This document shows positions 8,441 through 16,612 of a stretch of DNA of 64,000 nucleotides, piece by piece; the first letter of the stretch is position 1; each line of letters opens with the position of its first letter. Made by a program: the position numbers and the translations under genes. The stretch is taken from the NCBI RefSeq assembly GCF_002000985.1, contig NZ_CP018822.1, positions 142,001 through 206,000 on the forward strand, given 5' to 3'. Source of the stretch: Streptococcus gallolyticus subsp. gallolyticus DSM 16831. GTDB taxonomy: Bacteria > Bacillota > Bacilli > Lactobacillales > Streptococcaceae. The notes below the pieces were generated by a model. That model ran no database searches, was not told where the DNA came from, and saw nothing but the letters and a program-made list of their open reading frames with translations.

Positions 8441-9007
8441 CTAAAGACTAATACGTTCAAGAAAATTTTGGCGTTGTTGAGTGGTGCTATTGTCAATGTT
8501 TCCCATATTAAGCCAGTTGACGGTTTTAATGCCTAATTGTTTTAAAGTGGCGTTGATAAATACACGCTTGATAGCATTGCCACAAAAGAGTTTTAAATAC
8601 CAAGTTGGTGATGTAGAAGTGGTTAAAACGGTCGCTTTTTTGATATGTGTTAAATGTCCAATCAAGCCAGTTTTGCCAACGTCGTAAGCAAATCTCTTTT
8701 TCATCACCTTATCAATAAAACCTTTGATGATAGCAGGCGTATCATTCCACCAAATTGGGAAAATAAAGATAACTTCGTTGGCGGTAGTTAGAGATTTTTG
8801 ATATTGAGCGACGAGCGGGTCAGTCGTTTTTCCCTCTTTAAACAAAGCCAACTCTTCTGTTGTATAGGCTGGGTTAAAATTATCTTTATACAAGTCAATC
8901 GTCTGAAATTCTTGTCCTCTTTGAGTTAAGGAATCCTTTACCTTTTTGAGAATAGCGTGATTAAAGCTTTTATCATAAGGATGTGCGTAAATAATGAGAG
9001 TGTCCAA
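8441..9007 (-). CDS. NAD(P)H dehydrogenase (quinone)-type flavodoxin-fold oxidoreductase
   Basis: A protein of about 188 residues of the NQO1/MdaB-like flavodoxin-fold family, which uses FMN or FAD and NAD(P)H to reduce quinones or other acceptors. Visible hallmarks are the N-terminal phosphate-binding strand-loop TLIIYAHPYDKSFNHAI and the central FIFPIWWNDTPAIIKGFIDKV motif. An ATG exists five codons upstream (at 9022) but has no ribosome-binding site. The TTG chosen here (reading MDTLIIYAHP) has a perfect GGAGG 8 bases upstream, and homologues usually begin at this point. The gene is single, convergent with the small gene at 8159. The substrate is unknown. Confidence 0.82.
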   Translation of the reverse strand: MDTLIIYAHPYDKSFNHAILKKVKDSLTQRGQEFQTIDLYKDNFNPAYTTEELALFKEGKTTDPLVAQYQKSLTTANEVIFIFPIWWNDTPAIIKGFIDKVMKKRFAYDVGKTGLIGHLTHIKKATVLTTSTSPTWYLKLFCGNAIKRVFINATLKQLGIKTVNWLNMGNIDNSTTQQRQNFLERISL

Positions 9008-9138
9008 GCGATTAGCCTCCATAGCATTTTTCTATATTTTAGCAAAAGTTCCCATTTTTATCAGTTGTTAGGCGATAAAGCGTCATTCTGTTTTTGGAAA
9101 ATTTAGCGTGTCATATTTTTGGTAAAAAAGGTTTGGAG

Positions 9139-9171
9139 TGCTATAATAGGCAATAAACAAAAGCGCTTTCG
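9139..9171 (+). promoter_or_regulatory. Promoter with cre-like site before the hydrolase gene
   Basis: Extended -10 TGCTATAAT at 9139-9147, then AAAAGCGCTTTCG around 9158-9171, centred near the start of transcription. The core AAGCGCTT fits a CcpA site but the outer positions do not match well, so catabolite control is only a possibility. Confidence 0.45.
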
Positions 9172-9195
9172 TAAACTAAGAAAGGTGGTCTTTAT

Positions 9196-9930
9196 ATGGA
9201 ACGAGATGGAAAACACCTATATGGGAAATTGTATCTGCCTGAAACCGTTGATAATCCGCCGTTGGTGATTTTGTCGCATGGCTTTGGCGCTAATTATAAA
9301 AGCGTAGAGGGCTATGCTCATTATTTTGTTGACAATGGCGTTGCTGCCTATGTCTTTGATTTTAATGGTGGTGGTCTCGGAAGTCGAAGCGACGGAAAAA
9401 AGACTGAAATGTCAGTATTGACTGAAGCAGCAGACCTCGAAGTTGTCTTGGATTATTTTCAAGATTTTTCGGGCATTAATAATCAACAAATTTTCTTGTT
9501 TGGAGCAAGTCAGGGAGGCTTTGTGTCAACCTATGTAGCGGGAACAAGACCAGATGATATTGCTGGGTTAATTGTCTTATATCCTGCCTATGTGCTACAA
9601 GACGATAGCAAGAAAAGAAATCCTAACCCAGAGTTAGGACCAGAGACAAGTCGTATTATGGGAATAGAAGTTGGAAAAATTTATGATATTGATGCACAGT
9701 CTTTTGATATTTATGACATAATGCCGCAATATCACGGAAAAACATTGATTATCCATGGCACATCAGACAATATTGTCCCAATTAGTTATTCAGAACGTGC
9801 GGTGACGACATTTCCGAATGCTAGACTTGTGGTCATTGATGGAGCGGGTCATGGTTTTACAGGAAAAGCAAATGAAATAGCCAAAATAGAATCCATTGAT
9901 TTTATCACAAATATTATTTCTGAAAAGTAA
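9196..9930 (+). CDS. Alpha/beta hydrolase (S33-type, lysophospholipase/esterase-like)
   Basis: A 244-residue cytoplasmic alpha/beta hydrolase. The oxyanion region is LSHGFGANYKSVEGYA (about residues 28-43), the nucleophile elbow is GASQGG (serine about residue 112), and the likely remaining triad members are the aspartate in HGTSDNIVP and the histidine in DGAGHGFTG near residue 216. The family hydrolyses esters, lactones or peptides; no specific substrate can be read from the sequence. AAAGGTGG precedes the ATG. The gene is single, ends at a bidirectional terminator, and may be under catabolite control through the site at 9158. Confidence 0.85.
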   Translation: MERDGKHLYGKLYLPETVDNPPLVILSHGFGANYKSVEGYAHYFVDNGVAAYVFDFNGGGLGSRSDGKKTEMSVLTEAADLEVVLDYFQDFSGINNQQIFLFGASQGGFVSTYVAGTRPDDIAGLIVLYPAYVLQDDSKKRNPNPELGPETSRIMGIEVGKIYDIDAQSFDIYDIMPQYHGKTLIIHGTSDNIVPISYSERAVTTFPNARLVVIDGAGHGFTGKANEIAKIESIDFITNIISEK

Positions 9931-9974
9931 TATTATTTATTTCATTTGCAGTTATTCATTGTTAATGAGAATAG

Positions 9975-10001
9975 AAAAAGACGACCTGCAGGTCGTCTTT
10001 T
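9975..10001. terminator. Bidirectional terminator
   Basis: Near-perfect palindrome AAAAGACGACC-TGCA-GGTCGTCTTTT between convergent genes. Confidence 0.8.
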
Positions 10002-10004
10002 ATG

Positions 10005-10883
10005 TTATTGGATAATGTTTATTAAAGAAGCTATGATACTGACAGTCGTGCCTGAAAAAACATCTCTAACGAAAGATTTATTGAAAATATTCTCGTTTTT
10101 CTTGATAATGTCTTCAAAATTAGCTTTATTTTTTTCTTCGCTGGCTTTAAGAAGTTCTTTGAAAACCTCTAAAACGTTGTCAGCTAGCATTCCGTCATTA
10201 ATAACCTTTTGAATGTCATTATTAATCGTTTCCCATGGCATATCGTTTTCACTACCATTAATTTGGGAATTATTTTTAGCAATATTAGAATTTGAAATAG
10301 TAGTATCACCAGTCGTAGTAGCATTTCCATTAATGGAAGCAGCCGCATTACCCGAAGCATTGACAGTTTGACTATAATCTTGTGTCACCTTGGTTTGAGA
10401 AGATTTATCATTAAAAATATTTTGTTCTCGTATAACTTCCTCTTTTAAATTAACAGAGATAGATTTGGTGATACTATTATCAAAATATTTTGTAACAATT
10501 TGAAAGACCTCATCCCGAAAGCTTTCATTTTTAAAGAAAAGATGATAATTTTGACTAGAACCAAGGTTAAAAACAATGAAGTATTTAGTTGCTTTGTGCT
10601 TCTCGTATTTTTGATAGGTCATAAAACCATAAATTATCAGAACAGGTAAGCCAATTACTACAAGAGGTGTAAGTATTAATAATGCTGAAATAACTAAAAC
10701 AATTATATCAAGTAATGTTATGGGAGAAGAAAATTCTCCTCTTCCTATCATTGAAATATTATGGATTTGAATACGTTCATTTTTTGTACTAATGACATTT
10801 TTTTCGATACTCAAGTTATCAGTTTTGAGTGTTGCTGTGTCCGCATTAGTTAACTTCTCGAAAACTTCTGTGAATGTTGCCAT
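10005..10883 (-). CDS. Orphan membrane protein with low-complexity linker, unknown function
   Basis: I do not recognise this 292-residue protein. Its N-terminal part has beta-strand-like segments (NLSIEKNVISTKNERIQIHNISMI) interrupted by a long hydrophobic hairpin at about residues 57-88, then more strands (YFIVFNLGSSQNYHLFFK) and a helix. This resembles a PH-like fold with an inserted membrane hairpin, but that is inference. Residues about 165-205 are rich in Asn, Ser, Thr and Ala (NASGNAAASINGNATTTGDT). The C-terminus is helical and charged, ending in a short hydrophobic stretch. The start chosen has AAGGGAA upstream; the frame runs 28 codons further. It is AT-richer than its neighbours and lies between a core terminator and an integrase stump at tRNA-Lys, so it is probably cargo of a decayed mobile element. 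Confidence 0.7.
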   Translation of the reverse strand: MATFTEVFEKLTNADTATLKTDNLSIEKNVISTKNERIQIHNISMIGRGEFSSPITLLDIIVLVISALLILTPLVVIGLPVLIIYGFMTYQKYEKHKATKYFIVFNLGSSQNYHLFFKNESFRDEVFQIVTKYFDNSITKSISVNLKEEVIREQNIFNDKSSQTKVTQDYSQTVNASGNAAASINGNATTTGDTTISNSNIAKNNSQINGSENDMPWETINNDIQKVINDGMLADNVLEVFKELLKASEEKNKANFEDIIKKNENIFNKSFVRDVFSGTTVSIIASLINIIQ

Positions 10884-11109
10884 ATTAATGTTCCCTTTCC
10901 ATTTATCAATCCCTTTTAGAAATCGTTTAGATATGATTAGATTTTGTAATGATCTCCCAATCATCACATAACCTTATTTTAAAATAATATTTTTATTATG
11001 ACAAGAAATTAGTCTTAGTGAAATATTAGAATATTAAAAAGAATCAATAATTGGTAAGGCTAAGTATCAATTCAAAAAGAGGTGCTATTGGAATGTAACA
11101 AGCTTATAA

Positions 11110-11262
11110 AAGTACTTTAGTACTAATAAAATTGATGTTTGGGTGGTCTCAAAAATTCTTGGGCATAAAGATATTAAGCAGGTCATCACAACGTATGGTC
11201 ATTTATTAGAAGAAGTTATTGATAAAGAATATGAGGAAATTAGAAATATATTAGGTAATTAA
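11110..11262 (+). pseudogene. C-terminal remnant of a tyrosine recombinase (phage/ICE integrase)
   Basis: Only the last 50 codons survive, with no start codon and with stops upstream. The remaining sequence contains VSKILGHKDIKQVITTYGHL, which carries the conserved LGH box and the catalytic tyrosine (TTYGHL) of the tyrosine recombinase C-terminus. It reads towards tRNA-Lys(CTT), whose 3' end is 102 bases away, the position expected for an integrase beside its attachment site. Two direct copies of TTGACCAAA (11288-11308) between the stump and the tRNA could be leftover arm-binding sites. The rest of the gene is deleted. Confidence 0.85.
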
Positions 11263-11321
11263 AGATTATCACAAGAAAAAATTTTATTGACCAAAAATTG
11301 ACCAAATTTACGAAAACAAAC

Positions 11322-11348
11322 AAAAAAACCTTGATTTAACAAGGTTTC
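11322..11348 (-). terminator. Terminator of the 6S RNA/tRNA-Lys transcript
   Basis: On the minus strand AAACCTTG / CAAGGTTT forms a hairpin followed by seven T, just after the 3' end of the tRNA. Confidence 0.75.
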
Positions 11349-11363
11349 TAACAATTCGAAAAA

Positions 11364-11436
11364 TCCTCCCTATAGGGCTCGAACCTATGACCCATGGATT
11401 AAGAGTCCACTGCTCTACCAACTGAGCTAAGGAAGG
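11364..11436 (-). tRNA. tRNA-Lys (anticodon CTT)
   Basis: A 73-base gene folds into a standard cloverleaf: acceptor CCTTCCT with AGGGAGG (one G-U), D-arm GCTC/GAGC, anticodon stem GTGGA/TCCAT with loop CTCTTAA (anticodon CTT), a five-base variable region, and T-arm ATAGG/CCTAT with loop TTCGAGC. The 3' CCA is not encoded. tRNA-Lys(CTT) is a known integration site for ICEs in streptococci, notably S. agalactiae, and an integrase remnant lies beyond its 3' end here. Confidence 0.95.
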
Positions 11437-11439
11437 ATA

Positions 11440-11634
11440 AGAAGCTGTATTGGCACCGTGATTCACGATTTGTATTGAACCCGCGATCTACAAGCAGGTG
11501 GGCAACTCGCTTCTCCTTAGTTGCTTCCGCGTGTAACGGCTTGCATACTGGAGAAAGACTACTGTTTCCCGAAATACAAATATTTAGTCGGTCAACACAT
11601 TGATGTGAATTCGTATGCCACAGCAATAACCTAT
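11440..11634 (-). ncRNA. ssrS: 6S RNA
   Basis: No protein frame fits this 195-base stretch, and its two ends pair as a long rod: GCTGT..GGCA and GAATTCAC near the 5' end match TGCC..ACAGC and GTGAATC near the 3' end, with a more open centre. Size, rod shape and position beside rarA agree with 6S RNA, which lies near rarA in Bacillus as well. 6S RNA mimics an open promoter and holds housekeeping RNA polymerase. A promoter (11641-11668) lies just upstream, and tRNA-Lys starts 4-5 bases after it on the same strand. The exact ends are estimates. Confidence 0.75.
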
Positions 11635-11640
11635 GTATCT

Positions 11641-11668
11641 ATGATAGCATTTTTAAAAAATATTTCAA
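11641..11668 (-). promoter_or_regulatory. Promoter of 6S RNA
   Basis: On the minus strand TTGAAA (11668-11663), a 16-base spacer and TATCAT (11646-11641). The start would fall near 11634. No promoter is visible between 6S RNA and the tRNA, so both may be transcribed from here. Confidence 0.65.
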
Positions 11669-11751
11669 GGGCAAATCTTATTTTTTAGAAAGCGGTTTTC
11701 TTTTTAGGCATTAACAAAAGCTATTAAAATGAGAAAGTCAATATATTATTG

Positions 11752-13020
11752 TTATTTAGACAGTTCATCAATTCGCTCTTTGTTAGCACCGAGGGCACGC
11801 TCGTATTTCCCAGTTTGGTTAGCGTCAAAATAATTTTTTCCGACTAACTTATCTGGTAAATACTGCTGTTTAACCCATTTTTCAGGATAATCATGAGGGT
11901 ATTTGTAGCCTTGTGCGTTGCCCAATTCTTTGCTGCCAGCGTAATGTCCGTCGCGTAGATGACGTGGAATTGGCAGATTTCCGTTTTGATGAAGGTCGCT
12001 GATAGCCTTGTCAATCGCTGTAATGGCAGAATTTGATTTTGGTGATAAGGCAAGGTCAATTACGACGTTTGCAATTAAGATACGTGCTTCAGGAAAACCA
12101 ATTCTTTGGGCAGCATCAAGAGCCGTAACCGTATGAATTTGAGCGTCAGGATTAGCAAGCCCAATATCCTCGTAAGCAATCACAGTTAGCCTGCGAGCAA
12201 GGCTTGGCAAATCACCAGCTTCAATCAGACGAGCGGCGTAGTGCAGACTAGCATTGACATCAGAGCCACGAATGGATTTTTGCAAAGCTGACAGCACATC
12301 ATAGTGACCATCGCCGTCTTTATCCATGGTAATATAACTGCGCTGCAAGCTATTTTCAACGGTGTCAAGGCTAATGTGGCGCAGCCCGTTATCATCTGCT
12401 TTGGTAGACATGACCGCTAAATCAAGCGAATTAAAAGCTGAGCGTAGGTCGCCGTTGGTTGCCGTTGCAATGAAATCAAGCGCATCGGCATCAATATCAA
12501 CATCAAAGTCAAATCCGCGCTCTTTATCAGATAACGCTGTTTGCAAAGCTGTCTTTATGTCATCAGTTGACAAAGGTTCTAATTCAAAAATTTGTACCCT
12601 TGAGCGAATGGCTGGCGTCACCGAAAAGAAAGGATTTTCAGTTGTTGCCCCAATCATGATAATATTGCCATTTTCAAGTAAAGGTAGCAAGAAATCTTGC
12701 TTGGTTTTATCTAAGCGGTGAATTTCGTCGAGCAGTAAGACTAAACCGCCAGAAAATTTAGCTTCCTCGGCAATTTCTTGCAGGCGCTTTTTGCTGTCTG
12801 TTGTAGCGTTGAACGTCCGAAAAGCGTATTTGGTTGTTCCTGCGATAGCGCTAGCGATTGAGGTCTTCCCGATACCAGGAGGACCGTAGAGAATCATTGA
12901 TGACAGCATATTGGCCTCCACCATACGGCGAATGATTTTTCCTTCACCGACTAGATGCTTCTGCCCAATCACTTGGTCAATATTCTTAGGGCGCATTCGC
13001 AAAGCGAGATTATTTGGCAT
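11752..13020 (-). CDS. rarA: Replication-associated recombination protein A (RarA/MgsA ATPase)
   Basis: A 422-residue AAA+ ATPase related to clamp loaders and RuvB, acting at stalled replication forks. Walker A GPPGIGKT is at residues 46-53, Walker B LLLDEIH at 95-101, and a sensor-1 region IMIGATTENPFF follows. The C-terminal tetramerisation region includes the ARRLTVIAYEDIGLANP motif. The start is the ATG preceded by GGAGGAG at 7 bases; the frame runs 13 codons further back into the upstream gene. It overlaps the 3' end of the acetyltransferase gene by 11 bases, so the two are translationally linked. Confidence 0.96.
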   Translation of the reverse strand: MPNNLALRMRPKNIDQVIGQKHLVGEGKIIRRMVEANMLSSMILYGPPGIGKTSIASAIAGTTKYAFRTFNATTDSKKRLQEIAEEAKFSGGLVLLLDEIHRLDKTKQDFLLPLLENGNIIMIGATTENPFFSVTPAIRSRVQIFELEPLSTDDIKTALQTALSDKERGFDFDVDIDADALDFIATATNGDLRSAFNSLDLAVMSTKADDNGLRHISLDTVENSLQRSYITMDKDGDGHYDVLSALQKSIRGSDVNASLHYAARLIEAGDLPSLARRLTVIAYEDIGLANPDAQIHTVTALDAAQRIGFPEARILIANVVIDLALSPKSNSAITAIDKAISDLHQNGNLPIPRHLRDGHYAGSKELGNAQGYKYPHDYPEKWVKQQYLPDKLVGKNYFDANQTGKYERALGANKERIDELSK

Positions 13021-13504
13021 ATATCTCCTCCAGATAATAACTGTAAACGAGGTCATCAACGTAAGTATGGTTTAGGTAAAATTGATTTTTCAAAATAGCC
13101 TCTTGTTTAAAGCCTAATTTTTCGTAGAATGTGCAGGCTTTTTCATTTGATGATAGCACATGAATGAGAACTTTTTGGTAGCCGTCAGCTTTTGCCATAT
13201 CGAAGAAAGTTTGGATAAGTTTGCGTCCGATACCTTGACCGCGCGTTTTTTCAGAAACGGCAATGCCAAAAGTTACCACGTGATGACCGCTAGGGAAAGG
13301 ATAATAAGTATGGTAATCAAGAACACCTAAAATGTCCTGATTTTCTTCAGCGACAAGATAATGTGTTCCATTTTCAAAATCTTTGATGATTTTATCCTTA
13401 TTTGCAATAGGTAGCGGAGCTGGCGTGTTAAATGTATCCCATGTTTGGTTTTCTAGTATAACCACTTGTTCAATATCTTCTAGCTCCATTGGTCGTATTT
13501 GCAT
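13010..13504 (-). CDS. GNAT family N-acetyltransferase
   Basis: A 164-residue GNAT-fold protein starting MQIRPMELEDIEQV. The acetyl-CoA pyrophosphate-binding motif A is visible as TRGQGIGRKLIQTFFDMAK (about residues 91-109), followed by the usual NEKACTFYEKLGFKQE motif B near residue 122. It should acetylate a small molecule or protein amine, but the acceptor is not evident. It is the first gene of a two-gene unit with rarA and overlaps its start by 11 bases. Confidence 0.88.
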   Translation of the reverse strand: MQIRPMELEDIEQVVILENQTWDTFNTPAPLPIANKDKIIKDFENGTHYLVAEENQDILGVLDYHTYYPFPSGHHVVTFGIAVSEKTRGQGIGRKLIQTFFDMAKADGYQKVLIHVLSSNEKACTFYEKLGFKQEAILKNQFYLNHTYVDDLVYSYYLEEIYAK

Positions 13505-13567
13505 GTCATTTCCCCTTAAGTATGATAAAATAATTGTAACACAAAAGAAGATTGGAAGAAATTTTTA

Positions 13568-14038
13568 ATGGCTAAATTTGGCTTTTTATCAGTATTAGAA
13601 GAAGAAATGGACAAGCACTTCACGTTTGATTATGCCATTGATTGGAATAAGAAAAATCATGCGGTGGAAGTGACTTTTATTTTGGAAGCGCAGAATCAAT
13701 TTGCGGTTGAAACTGTGGATGACCAAGGTGAAATCAGCAATGATGACATCATTTTTGAAGATTATGTGCTTTTTTACAATCAAGCAAAATCAAAAGTTGA
13801 TGAAGATGATTATTTGGTGACTATTCCATTTGACGCCAAAAAAGGCTTCTCGCGTGAATTTTTAGCCTATTTTGCTGAAACATTGAACGACGTAGCAACC
13901 AAAGGTCTTGATGATTTAATGGACTTTTTAGCAGACGAAAATGCGACTGACTTTGCGCTCGAATGGGACGCTGAAAGCTTTGAAAATGGCAAAGCAGAAC
14001 TGAAAGAAACAGAATACTTTGCCTATCCGAGGTATTGA
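13568..14038 (+). CDS. DUF3013 family protein
   Basis: A 156-residue, strongly acidic cytoplasmic protein starting MAKFGFLSVLEEEMDKHF. The composition, length and the pattern FDYAIDWNKKNHAVEVTFILEAQNQFAVE match the streptococcal/lactobacillar DUF3013 family, whose function is unknown. It is divergent from the acetyltransferase gene, with the two starts 63 bases apart. The spacing and lack of a terminator do not indicate an operon partner. The ribosome-binding sequence is weak (GGAAGAAA). Confidence 0.82.
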   Translation: MAKFGFLSVLEEEMDKHFTFDYAIDWNKKNHAVEVTFILEAQNQFAVETVDDQGEISNDDIIFEDYVLFYNQAKSKVDEDDYLVTIPFDAKKGFSREFLAYFAETLNDVATKGLDDLMDFLADENATDFALEWDAESFENGKAELKETEYFAYPRY

Positions 14039-14232
14039 GGAAATTCATGAAATATTATTATCTCCAAAGCCTTTGAAATAATGAGGTCTAGTTATATATT
14101 TGATAATTTTACCAAGTAAAACAAAAAAGTATGGTGTAGTTCGTATAGATTTGGGAGTGATAGTTCCCATACAATGACTTGAAGTTCATTAAATTGGTGT
14201 TGAGGTTTAAGGAATTATTTGGAGGATAAAAG

Positions 14233-14706
14233 ATGATTAGACTTGAACAAGCACAAGCAAAGGATTTAGAAGCTATTATCAGTATTCAACGTGCTAGCTT
14301 TAAGGCAATTTATGATAAATATCATGATGAATATGATCCCTATGTGGAAGATGAGGAGCGCATTAGGTGGAAGTTGATGGAACGTCCTAATAGTTTTTAT
14401 TATTTCGTCAAAAAGGACGATGAGATTATTGGTTTTCTTCGGGTACTCACCAATGATGGACAAACCAAGGCTTGGCTAGGAACGGCAGCTATATTACCGA
14501 AATACCAGCGAAAAGGCTATGGTTCTAAAGGCATTTATTTACTTGAAGAAGAATTTTCAACCGTTACCCAGTGGGATTTGTGCACGGTTTTTCAAGAAGA
14601 GTCTTTGGTAAAATTTTATGAAAAATGTGGTTACCATCAAACCCATACTGAGTCAGAGCAAGAAGGTATGGATATGGTTTACATGACTAAAACTATTAAT
14701 AACTAA
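14233..14706 (+). CDS. GNAT family N-acetyltransferase
   Basis: A 157-residue GNAT-fold protein (MIRLEQAQAKDLEAIISIQR). The acetyl-CoA-binding region is LPKYQRKGYGSKGIYLLEEEF (about residues 88-108) and the late motif is LVKFYEKCGYHQT near residue 126. It is preceded by GGAGG at 8 bases. About 190 bases without a gene separate it from the DUF3013 gene. It is not closely similar in sequence to the acetyltransferase at 13010, so the two are not a recent duplication. The substrate is unknown. prmA begins 47 bases downstream. Confidence 0.87.
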   Translation: MIRLEQAQAKDLEAIISIQRASFKAIYDKYHDEYDPYVEDEERIRWKLMERPNSFYYFVKKDDEIIGFLRVLTNDGQTKAWLGTAAILPKYQRKGYGSKGIYLLEEEFSTVTQWDLCTVFQEESLVKFYEKCGYHQTHTESEQEGMDMVYMTKTINN

Positions 14707-14752
14707 AGCAATGATAAGTATAACTTACAAGTGAATCTAAAGGGGGAAATAA

Positions 14753-15706
14753 ATGAACTCATGGCAAGAGTTAACTGTTGAGGTTTTACGTGATGCAGAA
14801 GAAGCTGCATCGAATATTTTGATTGAATTAGGTAGTCAAGGTGTGGCGATTGATGATAGTGCGGACTATCTCGGTCATGTTGGCAAATACGGCGAAGTAT
14901 TTCCAGAAATCAAACAAGTGGAAACTGTTAAAATCACAGCTTACTACCCAGAAAACGTTGATATTGAGGCTGTTGAAAAAGAAGTGGCTGACCGCTTAGC
15001 GGAATTGACTGATTTTGGCGTTGATGCTGGTGATGTTCACTACGCAACGCAAGAATTAGCAGAGCAAGATTGGGCAGAGAACTGGAAAAAATATTATGAA
15101 CCAACGCGTATCAGTCATGATTTGACAATCGTTCCAAGTTGGACAGATTATGAAGCTAGTGAGGGTGAGAAAACAATTCGTCTCGACCCTGGTATGGCAT
15201 TTGGTACAGGAACTCACCCAACCACAAAAATGAGTCTTTTTGCGCTCGAGCAAGTGCTTCGTGGCGGTGAAACGGTCCTTGATGTCGGTACTGGTTCAGG
15301 TGTGCTTTCGATTGCAAGTTCACTACTTGGGGCAAAAGACATTTACGCTTATGACCTTGACGAAGTAGCGGTGCGCGTGGCACAAGAAAATATTGATTTG
15401 AATGCTAATACTGAAAATATCCACGTGGCTACTGGAAATCTTTTGCAAGGTGTTGGCATTCAAGCAGACGTTATTGTGGCAAATATCCTTGCGGACATTT
15501 TGGTCAATATGACAGAAGATGCTTATCGTCTTGTCAAAGATGAAGGTTACCTTATCATGTCAGGCATTATTTCTGATAAATGGGATATGGTTCGTAAATC
15601 AGCTGAGGACGCAGGTTTCTTCCTTGAAACACACATGGTTCAAGGCGAATGGAATGCTTGTGTTTTCAAAAAAACAGATGATATTTCAGGTGTAATTGGA
15701 GGATAA
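14753..15706 (+). CDS. prmA: Ribosomal protein L11 methyltransferase
   Basis: A 317-residue SAM-dependent methyltransferase that trimethylates ribosomal protein L11. The N-terminal L11-recognition domain opens with [19 protein letters not shown]. The catalytic domain has the substrate loop [14 protein letters not shown] (about residues 147-160), the SAM motif [13 protein letters not shown] (about residues 180-192) and the NPPY-like motif [17 protein letters not shown] lies 5 bases before the ATG. Its stop codon TAA abuts the ATG of rsmE with no gap, and the rsmE ribosome-binding site lies inside prmA, so the two are co-translated, as in many Firmicutes. Confidence 0.95.
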   Translation: MNSWQELTVEVLRDAEEAASNILIELGSQGVAIDDSADYLGHVGKYGEVFPEIKQVETVKITAYYPENVDIEAVEKEVADRLAELTDFGVDAGDVHYATQELAEQDWAENWKKYYEPTRISHDLTIVPSWTDYEASEGEKTIRLDPGMAFGTGTHPTTKMSLFALEQVLRGGETVLDVGTGSGVLSIASSLLGAKDIYAYDLDEVAVRVAQENIDLNANTENIHVATGNLLQGVGIQADVIVANILADILVNMTEDAYRLVKDEGYLIMSGIISDKWDMVRKSAEDAGFFLETHMVQGEWNACVFKKTDDISGVIGG

Positions 15707-16450
15707 ATGCAACAGTATTTTGTAGCAGGACAAGCTCAAGATGTCGTTACAATCACAGATAAAGATACGATTAAGCATATGTTTAACGTCATGCGTTTGA
15801 CAGAAAACGACGAAGTTGTCCTTGTCTTTGATGACCACGTGAAGCGTTTGGCAAAAGTCATTGATAGTGCTGAACACCGTTTTGAAATCATTGAAGAACT
15901 AGATAGCAATGTTGAATTGCCTGTTGAGGTGACGATTGCCGCAGGATTTCCAAAGGGTGATAAATTGGAATTTCTAGCACAAAAAGGGACTGAACTTGGT
16001 ATGGCAAAGCTCTGGGCATTTCCAGCGGATTGGTCAGTGGTCAAATGGGACGGCAAAAAATTAGCCAAAAAAGCTGATAAGCTGGCAAAAATCACACTAG
16101 GTGCTGCGGAACAAAGCAAACGTAATGTGATTCCAGAAGTCACTCTTTTTGAGAAAAAAGCAGCTTTTTTAGCAGAACTTGAGCAATTTGACAGGATTTT
16201 TATTGCTTATGAGGAATCAGCCAAGGAAGGTGAGACGGCTGTTCTAGCGCGTGAATTGTCACAAATTAAAGCAGGAGAGAAAATTCTCTTTATCTTTGGA
16301 CCAGAGGGCGGCATTTCGCCAGAAGAAATCGAAACATTTGAATCAAAAGGTGGTTTGAAAATCGGTTTAGGACCACGTATCATGCGCGCTGAAACCGCAC
16401 CGCTATACGCTTTAGCGAGCGTTAGCTATGCCTTGGAATTGATGAAGTAG
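15707..16450 (+). CDS. rsmE: 16S rRNA (uracil-1498-N3)-methyltransferase
   Basis: A 247-residue SPOUT-class methyltransferase that modifies U1498 of 16S rRNA. It has the N-terminal PUA-like domain (about residues 1-70), GFPKGDKLEFLAQKGTELG in the middle and the knot-forming SAM-binding motifs FIFGPEGGISPEEI (about residues 193-206) and LGPRIMRAETAP near the C-terminus. It starts directly at the prmA stop codon (TAAATG), with GGAGG just upstream. A clear terminator follows at 16483-16515. Confidence 0.95.
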   Translation: MQQYFVAGQAQDVVTITDKDTIKHMFNVMRLTENDEVVLVFDDHVKRLAKVIDSAEHRFEIIEELDSNVELPVEVTIAAGFPKGDKLEFLAQKGTELGMAKLWAFPADWSVVKWDGKKLAKKADKLAKITLGAAEQSKRNVIPEVTLFEKKAAFLAELEQFDRIFIAYEESAKEGETAVLARELSQIKAGEKILFIFGPEGGISPEEIETFESKGGLKIGLGPRIMRAETAPLYALASVSYALELMK

Positions 16451-16482
16451 CTAGAAACCTAGGTTGTTAACAATTTATAATG

Positions 16483-16515
16483 GAAAACACTGTTATAGGT
16501 GTTTTCTTTTTATTT
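16483..16515 (+). terminator. Intrinsic terminator after rsmE
   Basis: GAAAACAC / GTGTTTTC stem with an 8-base loop and T-rich tail. Confidence 0.8.
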
Positions 16516-16550
16516 ACTTATTTTTTACTGGTGCTTGTGAAGGTTTTGAG

Positions 16551-16579
16551 TTGACAGCGCTTTAAAAAGTTTTTATTCT
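16551..16579 (+). promoter_or_regulatory. Promoter of the LacI-family regulator gene
   Basis: TTGACA at 16551-16556, a 17-base spacer and TATTCT at 16574-16579. The AGCGCTTT just after the -35 could be part of a CcpA or self-regulatory site, but the match is partial. Confidence 0.65.
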
Positions 16580-16612
16580 AGATATATACAAATTACAGAT
16601 AAGGATAATATA

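Noticed and set aside
11110..11262. Functional small integrase-like gene
   Set aside because: No start codon, and the first catalytic Arg and other residues are missing; it is only the C-terminal end.
11399..11626. 75-codon open frame on the minus strand over the tRNA-Lys region
   Set aside because: It runs through the 6S RNA and the tRNA and has no ribosome-binding site.
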